Shown: positions 50,971-60,727 of the stretch, one piece after another
Layout: each line of letters begins with the position of its first letter
Position numbering within the stretch: position 1 is the stretch's first letter
Source of the DNA: Capitulum mitella
Taxonomy: Eukaryota > Arthropoda > Thecostraca > Pollicipedomorpha > Pollicipedidae
DNA: 64,000 nucleotides
Direction: 5' to 3'
Assembly (NCBI GenBank): GCA_030062745.1
Contig: CP099841.1
Span: 4,720,423-4,784,422 of the forward strand
Made by a program: the position numbers and the translations under genes
The notes under the pieces: generated by a model
Told to the model about the DNA's origin: nothing
Databases searched by the model: none
What the model saw: the letters and a program-made list of their open reading frames with translations, nothing else

Positions 50971-51994
50971 TTAAGGAAAAACGGCAATATCATATGTGGT
51001 TGCAATGCTGCAAAGGAATGAAGGGTATAGTAAGAAGCTCTGATGAACTGGCTAACTGTTGTAAAACACCTGCTTTTGAAAGAATGATTCCAAAATAGAT
51101 TAAAATCATTTTTCCCAAAGGCAGTTTAAAATGGCGCTTTACCCCCTATGTGGGGTAAAGCGCCCGCTGGTGTGGGGCAAAACGCCCCCAACCATAGCTC
51201 CGCCATAACCGCGAGATTCTGTACCTTACCCCGATATTATTTCTTCAGAAGGGTGAAGGAGCAGTCACCATATGTGTTGTTATTCCAAGCACACGTTTGC
51301 CAGCAAAACCAAGGAGTTCAGGACCCCATGCGTAAGCAGTAGCACATCAATAACTTTAACCATCTCAAAACGGAAAGCTCACCTAACTTCGACCTCTTTA
51401 ATATTGAAAGGGGGGCATTTTAACTATGGTTTTATTTTGATTGCCAAAATTTACTGTTACCGAAGTTTCGTTGGCAACACGAGAGACAAACTTGGTCTGT
51501 GTTGGCAAAATTGCATGCCTTTAAGTCATCCAAACGTAACAGTGTGTATTCCTTCACAAAAGGTCTATTAACAGGCATTTCTTGCAAAGTAAACTTGCTA
51601 GAATACGTACGTGCACGTAGAAACAAGACCTGTACCCTCCACCTGCAGAAACGAAATGCCCAAAGGCTTTTCGTTCGCTACATAGTGCGAGGACAAGAAC
51701 TCAATATCGCGTTCCTCAGAAATGTACCAACGTATCTACCAAACAGAATCGTGGCTTCCCACTGCCATCCGCCAGTCTACAATCGTATATCACCGAAGAA
51801 GGACTGCCATAAAGAACGAAGAAATGTTAAGTTTTAGAACAAAATCGACCCTGTTGTTTGCAAGAATGACTTCCACTGGTGGTTACGGCTGCTTTTGCAG
51901 GTTTCCGGCAGATGTCACAGACATACGACTTTTGCTTTTCGTCTGCATCTATGCACGGCTCGCAAGCCCAGGAACTGCATTCCATGTACTGGAT

Positions 51995-53703
51995 CTAACG
52001 CTCACAAGAGCGCCTAAAGAGCATGCCACACACGAAGCAAGTGATATCGTCACTCTTATCGTTGCGCTCTGTGCTTTTCTTGGCTTTCTTCTTCACTGCT
52101 GGCACTTTTTTCTTCTCCTCGAGACGCCTCTTGTATGGTGCAGACGTGAGGAGTTCGGCCTTCTCCGCCTTCCTCGTGCTCGTTCTGATCGCTGCTTTGA
52201 CTGGCGAAAAGATCTCAGCTAAGCCTGAAGCTGAGGTGCTAGGCATAGCCGTTGACGCACAGAACCCCGGGCCTGCTCACAGATCCTCTTCTCTGCACTG
52301 CTCGTAGTCGCCGAGTCTTGCATGGCATGCGCTGTTGCCTCCGCTTGCTGTCCTAAGACGATAAAATTGGTGCTGTTGGAAGCGTCCTGCTCTGTCTCGA
52401 CGGCAGAGGGCGTCCTGCTCTGCTACTCACAGACACCCGTGGGACCATCCGGACAGTGGGGATCTTCCTCTTCAGTTAGCATTGACGCAGCGAAGTCTTC
52501 GTCGGTGAAGATGCTAGTGTCCAGGGGCCACAATCCCCGTACACCACAACCCGTCGATAGCTTTCTCGATGGTGGCAGCTTTGCTGTAGGCAGCGCAGAA
52601 GATTTCCGCGACCTGGTAGTCCGTAATGCGCTTGCCAGGATGGCAGTGCATCCAACAGTCTGTAGCAGTGTTGAATGCACTTTTCAGTGCCTTGTAGATA
52701 CTTGGGTCCAATGGCTGCATGCGACGGGTGCAGTGAGGCGGAAAGGTGACATTATGATTTCGTACTCTCTGGCATAGTCGACAGCGGTTAGTGACTTGTG
52801 GCTCTGGTGTCCATCTATAATAAGGTTTTGCCTCTTCACTGGGTTTCACGACGCTTGCGAAGTGCTTGAGCCACATCAAGAATGAATCGCAATCCATTCA
52901 GCTGGAGGATGTTACTGTAGACAGAAAACCAGGCGGAGCAGCTTTTGAGAGTGTTTCTACCATCCTCTTGCGCTGATAAATCAGCATTGGTGGGACGTAC
53001 TGTCCGCACGCATTGACGGCGCACATGGCTGTCACCGTCCTACCTTTCTCTGCGCTAGTTACCTTGTCCACTCGGCGTTGTCCCCTGGTAGCCAACACAG
53101 AGTCTGGTTGCTGTACCGTCGTCAGTCCTGTCTCATCAGCGTTCCATATTCGCATCGAGTTCGTCTTGCACGCGTCGAGCTGTTCTCCGTAGTTGTCAAA
53201 GAAGCGTTTCACTTGTGGGTGGTTGAATCCTACAGTTCGAGCCAAACTGGTCGCCTCAGGCTTCCGGATAGAGAGATCAGGATGGCGTTGAAGGAAACAA
53301 CGTAGCCAGTCTCGCCCGGCCATCTTCTGCTCCATGTTAAATCGGTTAGTGATGTCTTCCATCTGCACGAGCTCGTAGGCAAGGCGCCGGACATCGGTAG
53401 TCGTTAGGCCAAAGAATGCCTTCTCCGTTTCCAAAATGTAATTTTTAAGCTTCTCTTCAAATGTTTCACTGATGTCTGGCCTCAGACGTCCCAGCTTCGG
53501 ACGTCCTGGAGATCGGACAACCTTGTCTCTATGGCGGTGGGGCGTCCTGCGGGGATACTATATCGGGTCGACACGCTTTTGAGCTTTTCGCCATTTCCTA
53601 GAGCAGTCAACGCAGCTTGTAGACTTTCAGCTTGCCTTATAGCTTATATATAACTTGACTTATAGCTTGCCCACGTAGTCTTCGTTATGTATTTTCGAGG
53701 CAT
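51995..53703 (-). pseudogene. Tigger/Jerky-like DDE_1 transposase, broken
   Basis: The order of domains is readable. The start is MPRKY at 53703. A psq-type helix-turn-helix follows (ESLQAALTALGNGEKLKS then YSIP). Then comes a CENP-B-like DNA-binding region (EKLKNYILETEKAFFGLT, GRDWLRCFLQRHPDLSIRKP). The DDE core has its first Asp in IWNADETGL (near 53130), its second in DGHQSH (52798-52815) and its third in MQPLD. The tail is lysine-rich with a CxxC. Breaks: a TAA after codon 19 (53646-53644), a 1-base frameshift near 53545, a TGA where Trp is usual (52900-52898), frameshifts on both sides of DGHQSH, and another near 52520. It therefore cannot encode active enzyme. Confidence 0.92.
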
Positions 53704-54417
53704 GATATCTACAACAGTACACCCCTGACATCACTGAAAGTTGGTGCATCAACACAAATCAGCGCAGCCCTTATGCGTATTATTATATGCGAGGGGAGGG
53801 GCAGTATCATCTTGTACTAGGATGAAGGTGATAGCTCTCACCGGTCTGCGTCACGTCATGCATTATTTTACTAGTAAAAAAAAAACAAGACCATACTTTG
53901 AAGCGAGGGGGGGGGGGGAAACGGTGTACTGACCTTCTACCTCTCGGTCAGTTTTGTCATAGGTCCTTTCGCTCCAGAGCCAACCAAGCTGCGATTCTAG
54001 CTCTTGACTTTCGGAATGCATAGATGCAAGGATGTTTTTTTTATTTGCACTAATATAGGGTAAAGAGCCCATCTAAGTGCGGTTAAAACGCCCACTGGGC
54101 GCTGTACCCCAACCCTGGGGCAGTCACGACGCAAATAGATCATACCATGCACATGCTCTTACACAAGGCTTTTTGCCACCATATGTTGCTATGCGTAAGC
54201 TAACGGCTAGATACATACAAACGTAATCTTAAGGTCTGTATTTTTTACATCGTAACGTACGAACACAAACATCGCTTCGTCGTAACTAGCTCGAACTCAC
54301 CAGGTGCCCCAAAATCCACCCCGCCGCCTTTCCGAAAGGCTTCTGTTTAACAATAATTCTAAAATGGGGGTACATCGTTTAGTTTCGCCGCTAGATGGTG
54401 GTGGGCGCTTTACCCAA

Positions 54418-54443
54418 GGTGGGTGCCTTACCCCGCTCTCTCC
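54418..54443 (-). repeat. Right terminal inverted repeat of the pogo-type element
   Basis: Followed by TA. It pairs with the left repeat. Confidence 0.8.
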
Positions 54444-54445
54444 TA

Positions 54446-54623
54446 TGTTCTTTTGAAAGGGCACTGGCCCATCCAGTGTTGATTTGGGCCCATCCAATGT
54501 TGGTTTGGGCCCACCCAATATTTTCTGCCGGTAATGAAGGGAAATGAGCAATAGCAGCGAAAAATCTGCCGCAGTAGATAGGAGACAGGCAGAAAGTAAA
54601 GAATCAAGTCTAAAGCGATGTAT

Positions 54624-54702
<79 letters not shown>

Positions 54703-55674
54703 GTTTGTATGTACATGGGGGTAAATGTATAAAGTGGGCTAAATCCGTTGAGAAACTCACATTTGGGGGAGGTTAGGTTGTCGGGCCCTTGGCTCGGTCC
54801 CCCCTTAATCATGTACAGAAATCGACGCCCCTGTCCCAAACTTGATAGGAAAATGACGCTACGCCTTTGAATGTAGTTTGATATTTTTTGGTGGGCATTT
54901 TGGCACCTCCAGTGTTGACTGAACGCCCCCAACGTTGACTACATGTCCCAAATATTGGCGAATTCAGCACGGGATCATATAGGGTTGACATCGACAATAA
55001 TATGGAGTCCTCAAGATAGTACATGAGCGGGCACTTCAAACAGTTTAAGAAATTACATTCCTTATAACTAGGACTATGGTGTGAGGTGGAAAAATGAGAT
55101 TCATTTTGCATTTTCTTCCCAAACCCAATTTGATAAGTATGTTGCGCTTCCCAATGTTGTTTGAGCACACTCAAATGCGTTATGATTTAACCTGGAACTC
55201 TGAAACAGAAATATCCCCATCTGATTTTAAGCATCGTGGACAATGCATGCAAAGGCGCAATTGTCCGGTAAGAAAAGCTTTGCCCCTGTTGTGGACGTGA
55301 CTGCGGCATTCTTCGAATTAATTTAACGGGCCCGGCCGAGACCTATCAGCTCCACAGAAGGATCCTGAAATCGCCGCCCACGGCTGCCGGGAGACTGTCA
55401 CCGTCCACCTAGCTTCTGGCTGACGGAGGATTGTCCACTGAGACCGGAGGGGACCATCACCGTCCACGGTCCACGGAGGCATACCGGGCCGACTCAGATG
55501 ACCGGGCCAAGGCGGCAGGCGTCAGCCGTTAATAAAAAAACACGCGTTGCTGCCTGGTCACACGACGATTACGGTTGTCTGTTTGGTGCGCGGGAAAATA
55601 TCATACGCATCGATGGACGACGGAGCCGCCTTCACATTGGTAGAAACCACTCTGTTCCTTTTGATCCGAGCCTT
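54446..55674. other. Spacer with short tandem repeats, no gene
   Basis: It holds three 21-bp units of GCCCATCCAATGTTGGTTTGG type (54467-54526). A CT tract at 54628-54682 runs into a TA tract (54683-54701). Related CCAATGTTG/CCAACGTTGAC words recur at 54910-54960. The GC-rich stretch 55325-55520 shows no convincing ORF. Confidence 0.7.
54628..54701. repeat. Compound CT/TA microsatellite
   Basis: (CT)n of about 54 bases followed directly by (TA)n. Confidence 0.97.
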
Positions 55675-56010
55675 GTCAATTGAGGGCATCAAATCTCAAT
55701 GCGTGAAGATGGGACCTCCCTTTTTTCTCCGGGTGGTGCGGAGCCGGCTGGTCCAGGCCGGTCTCGGTCTAGTCGGAATTACGTACAGTTTAGTTTGCAA
55801 CATTATTGCTACTTAACAGATCGGCCTGAAAATTTACAGATGATGCTCAGAATCCAATTTTGGTCACTGATATTTTATTTTCACCATTAGACATCCGTGT
55901 GGGAAAGACGACTGGCCGTTGGCCGCGCGGCCGAGACCGGCGGTTCGGTAGATCCGGAGAAAAAAGGAAGGCCCCGTTTTCATGCATTGACATTCGATGT
56001 CCCCAACTGA
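55675..56010. mobile_element. Foldback element with long inverted arms
   Basis: The left arm (about 55675-55769) and right arm (about 55931-56010) are inverted copies at roughly 80 percent identity by eye. They share GTCAATTGAGG/GTCAGTTGGGG, CTCAATGCGTGAA/GTCAATGCATGAA, CCTTTTTTCTCCGG and GCCGGTCTCGG. The 160-bp centre is AT-rich. No target duplication or ORF is seen, so the family is unknown. Confidence 0.75.
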
Positions 56011-56108
56011 CCTGGCCTGGCTTGCCTATGCTTTGGGGCCCTGTATTCACCATGAGATAGAGTCCCACCCCAAGAGCAATACTCATTTCACAAAATACTT
56101 CATTTTAA

Positions 56109-57319
56109 CCCTATTCCCGGCAGGGGGGGCGGAATCCGCCCCCCTCGGGTTTTTTGCTTGCCAATTCCAGGCTTTTTAACGCAGCTTCACGAAACTTGGT
56201 GACTTTTCCTAGCTATTCCTTCTACGCGCCGTGACAAAATTTCGAAATTCTATTTTGCTCAGGGGCGGAGCCAGGCAACGTTTTTGGAGGGCACCTCAGG
56301 TCATTTTTGGCCACGTTGAGGGTAAAATGAAAATGTCTGCCAAAAACAGAGTTTTTAAGATAGAACTTAAAACTTTATATGAATGTATAGCTAAATAGTT
56401 GGGTAATGTGCATATATAATTTTGTTTATCTGAGGTCACTTTACAAGGTCAGGTCAAGGTCAAAAGTCAAAATATGTTTTTTCGTAATAATTTCGGCGCC
56501 GTTTTTTCAAATGCCAAACCCGGAATATATATGACGTAGAAAAGTGCTCTCTACTTGTGTACCAAGTTTCAGCTTGATATCAGGTCGGGTCACGGAGCTA
56601 TGACCTAAAATGTCAGTGGGCGTACCCTATATCGCAAAAGCCAAAAAATGAATTTTTTGGAATATAGTGAATTCAATCGATTAAAAACGTTTACCGATAA
56701 TATTGAATGCACACGACATCATTCCAGGTGATCCCAAGGTCACTGGAGGTCATTTAAGGTCAAAGGTCACAAGTTGATCTGAAGAACGTGTGACCATGAC
56801 AGTTCCCCTTTTTTATGTCCCTGGCACCGCCTATGCTAACATTATACAAACATTGTAATGCGATTTGTACTTCTTTAGCATAACATGACTAGCAGAAGCT
56901 AAAAAAGTGTTTTGGCCTCTTTTGTTCATTCCGTTATTAGAAAACTAGTCCTCCTATTTTTGAAACCCTGTGAACGCCCATGAATTTTCTAAAAATTTCA
57001 TATTTGCATACCCATGGTAAAAGCCCTATCCATAATCTCTCGATTCATGCCAGTTTCATCGAAATCGGTCCATAAACAACGGAGTTATAAGAAGTCAAAA
57101 AGTACCCCCCATTTTGACATTTTTGCCCCCCTGTATCCACAAATTTCAAAATTTGGAAAATTTCTTTTAATCAAAATGTAGTTCACGTCACGGCAAATCG
57201 ATTGCCGTTTGTTGCAATGAAATCGGATAAGCAGTTCTCGAGATCTCAGGGGGGGGGGGGCCGAATCCGCCCCCCCCTGCCGGGAATCGGCCATACCGTC
57301 TAGCCCTCCGGGAATAGGG
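56109..57319. mobile_element. piggyBac-like non-autonomous element, 1.2 kb, TTAA target sites
   Basis: The ends CCCTATTCCCGG and CCGGGAATAGGG are exact inverted repeats, each next to TTAA (56105-56108 and 57320-57323), as for piggyBac-type transposition. G-run/C-run hairpins centred on GAATCC lie inside both ends. No transposase is present. The body carries nine or more AGGTCA half-sites, including a perfect DR1 (56757-56769) and a DR0 (56451-56462). A related fragment lies at 18294-18485. Confidence 0.85.
56757..56769 (+). promoter_or_regulatory. Perfect DR1 nuclear-receptor half-site pair
   Basis: AGGTCA-A-AGGTCA, the consensus for RXR/HNF4-type dimers, sits inside the TTAA element with more AGGTCA copies at 56298, 56433, 56446, 56451, 56457, 56737 and 56747. 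Function is not shown. Confidence 0.5.
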
Positions 57320-57323
57320 TTAA

Positions 57324-58195
57324 ATACCCGGCCTTAGTTGATCTTGATTGATCTGGACCAGGTTGTTTGTGCTTCGGGGTAAATGCATTCATCTTAAAGA
57401 CTAAATCCCCACAGAGTTTCATAGAAACGGAATGGACAGATTTGCAGGAAACAGATAAAATACCGTATATTCATCATCTGGTATTTGTTGACCTCATTTA
57501 AACTGACCCAGGCTACTTGTGCCTTTGGATGGTAAGTTTATGGTTTGGTACGAATGGCATGGGTGCGAAGATCGAGTCACCCCGCGACAGCGGCACTACG
57601 CATTAGCACAAAAGCACGTTCCAAAACTCGATCAACACATGGACAGAAATGTATGCAAAATTTCTCAGTATCGCATGGAACTGTTGAGGAGAAACCGCCC
57701 ACAACTGGAAAGAGATGCATGCATAAGAACAAATCAGTTTGACAGATGGATATCGTGTGCATTCGAACATGCAACGCCAGAAATACAACCGCTATGTTTG
57801 GACAAGGACGGCAACACAACTGATGAGGCTCAACCTACAAATCCCACCAAAGCGTGTTTATAGACAGTGCGCACTACATTCACCGGGTTAAACTCCTTCA
57901 GAACCCGAACAACACTCCTGAAGCAATGGTTGGCAAAAGGCAATCGCAAAACAAAACAAAAACAAAAACAAAAAAGCGAGAAAAACCATCACTAACGAGG
58001 AGCGTAATCGTCACAAAAGACGTCACAACAAATACCTCCGATCGGTTCAATGCAATCCAATGCCGTCAGCAGCACGCGCATCTGCACAGCAGTCGAGCAG
58101 AGACTGGCCAGGTTCCTGAGACCAGCGCGCTGTCAAAGTTCATCCCGCACCGTCCCCTCCACCGCAGGGGCGCACCGAGCAGCGGGCTCGGCGCT
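57324..58195. other. Spacer / probable PHM 3'UTR side, no gene
   Basis: It contains a 114-codon plus-strand open frame (57519-57863) with no family resemblance I recognise. A lysine-rich AAAAC run lies at 57950-57980. The stretch nearest 58195 probably includes the PHM 3'UTR. No clear poly(A) signal was found. Confidence 0.6.
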
Positions 58196-58439
58196 CTAGT
58201 CGCTCCTCATGCGGCCGAACAGGTAGGACCTGATCTCGGCGCCTTCGATGGTGGAGGCGCGCTTGTCGTCAGGGATCTGCGACAGCCACGGGTAGGAGAA
58301 GAGCCGCAGTAGGCCCATCGGCAGCCGGTGCCAGTAGGAGAGCGGCGGGCCCCAGCTGAAGCAGCTGCCGCGAGACAGCGGCGCGCCCGCCGTCCAGTAC
58401 ATCATGTAGAAGTTGCACATCTCGTCCCGGGCCGTGGCG
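58196..58439 (-). CDS. Phm-like: PHM terminal exon F
   Basis: It reads ATARDEMCNFYMMYW, then a short tail with CFSWGPPLSYW, and stops at TAG 58198-58196. The Met is the CuM ligand. No transmembrane segment follows, so a soluble, secretory-granule enzyme is inferred. Confidence 0.94.
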
Positions 58440-60689
58440 CTGCAACGTCACAGCAGCCGGTCACGTGACCGCAGGCGTCCGACTGTCACGCGCTGGGGGC
58501 GGTCTGGAGTGAAGCGGAAGCATGGATGCACTGATGCGGTGTAGGGTGATGATCGCATGCCAATGTTTGCGAAACCATTCCATAAAACGGGAGATATCCA
58601 CGATAAAACAAGAGGTCCTCAGAGTTTCCATTTCTGTAAGGCAGACAACGCACAAGGGAAACCATGCTCCAACTGAGGTCTGCGCTGCTTGCTTACTGAT
58701 TGCTCTGCGTTATGCTCACCCGACTTTTGTGACGCGTGCCCGGTTGCTTTGCATGGTGCATCTGGCAGCCTAGAACAGGCCAATAAATGACGTCAGAGTG
58801 TGTATGCGTCAGACTGTGACCAGACTTGTGAGCAATTCACGAAACTGGACATCGATTCGATTTTGATTCACCGCCCAAGGAAGGGACTCTGATCGCCGAT
58901 TCTGATTTCCATTGGGGAACAGAGAATCAATTCAGTTTTGATTCAACGTTGAAGTGCCTGGAATTGATTTGATTCACGATTTGCAATTCACGTTTCGATT
59001 CATGGCTGAATTCTATGAGCAATAACAAAAACTGCGCTTGAATTTTTCGTCATAACTGCAGTAGCCAAATTCTGAGTCCTGTGCTTATCGCAAGGTCTGC
59101 TATGGATTATAAGACAGCATTAGTGAACAATGCTTAGGTATGTGCACTACATGACATTTTTACGCATGGACTTATGCCCATGCGTAAAAGCTGCCCAAAT
59201 TCAATTTGCAATGAGCGTGAAGATGTGAAAATTCAAGCATGTGAATACGTTGGTGCCTGGGGTCAAGGGTGGAAACGGAAATGTTCACCAGCAATCACTC
59301 TCAAAGAAAGCGTCTTACTTTTATTTCATTCCATTTGTATTTGATTTCATTCCTCTTCCATTGTATCATGACTGCAAGTCTCGTTTTCTGTCGTCATTTA
59401 GTCTATTCTCAATCCAGATAAACCGCATGGTTATTTTTATAAATCTAGGTAATAAGCTATCTCACTGATTAAGTAAACAAAGCATGCATTCAAATGAATC
59501 AAGATCTGGGAATCGATTCCCACCATTTTCATGAATCAATCATTTTGATTCTTGAGCCAATAGCCGATTCTGATTCCGACTATGATCCGCAGCTGTAAAA
59601 TGCTGAATCGATTCTGATTCTGGTCCACGGGAAGAGGCGGTGACTCTCAATCAATGCCGACATGATTCTGAATCGCGAAAAGTCTGGTTGTGACAACTGG
59701 GAAAATATCTGAAGGCTGCACGGTTGACAAGAGATGACCTAATGCTCTCTGTCTGTCTATCTGTCAGTCTCCCTCATTTTCTCCCCCTTTTCTGCTCTTC
59801 AGGGCATTCACATTAGTCCTCTGACAAGCTCAGAGGCATAAAAGAATATATATATAGTATCTCTCCCTTTCCCTCTTTCCCTCTTTCTCTATTCCTCTTT
59901 CTTGCTCACTCACTCTCCCTTGCTCTGATTTGTACATTACATAATACATATATAGCAATCACTGTTTCACTGCTTGTCTAATGGTAACAAAGTGTAAGCA
60001 ATCGAAATAGAAACGTGAAATCACGAAATGAAGAGTATAGCAGGATTCCCGTCGTCCTTAGTTTGAATTTCTTCCCACTAAAGCTTTGGCCTGGAGTCTT
60101 TGAGTTCGGAACACAATCTGAAGGTCTTCTGCCAGTGGGATTACGTAGCCACCTACCACGACGTCGTCCCTGGTGAGTGTCACGTTCTCCAGCACCGGGT
60201 AGAACATCTGCGGCAGCTGCGGGTTCATTTTGCCGATCAGCGTCCATCGGTACTGGCCTCCGTCGTAACGGACTCGCCAGCCCGATACCACCTCTCCTGA
60301 GGAGCAGACCACGGCGATCTGACGACAGACGGTGGTATTATCACCTCCTCTAAAGAACAAACCTTGGCGATCTGACAACAAACGGTGGTATTACCACCTC
60401 CCCTAAGGAGCAAACGATGACGGTCTGACGACGGACAGTGGTAACACCACCCCTCCTGAGGAGCAGACGATGATCTGACAGCGAACGGTGGTAAAATCAC
60501 GCCTGAGGAGCAGACAATGGTGATTTGACAACTCGGAAGTAATATCACGTCTCTTAAAGAGCAACCAACCACGACCGTCTCATGACAGGCAGAGACAACT
60601 CATCATTCTCGGCAAAAAAATGAATATGTATATATATGTAACATTAATGGATATTGTACATATGCATGCATGTAGCATAGCCATGAACG

Positions 60690-60727
<38 letters not shown>

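Larger units (their letters stand above)
50945..54443 (-). mobile_element. pogo/Tigger-type DNA transposon, nearly full length (3.5 kb)
   Basis: The left end is GGGGAGAGTAGGGTAAAGCG, and the right end read on the other strand is GGAGAGAGCGGGGTAAGGCA. Both abut TA (50943-50944 and 54444-54445), the target duplication of the Tc1/mariner/pogo superfamily. The GGGTAAAGCGCC word recurs inside both ends, including a palindrome at 51133-51164 and copies near 54098 and 54403, which may be transposase-binding sites. The transposase remnant is on the minus strand inside. The element lies between the importin-alpha promoter side and the PHM 3' end. Confidence 0.88.
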
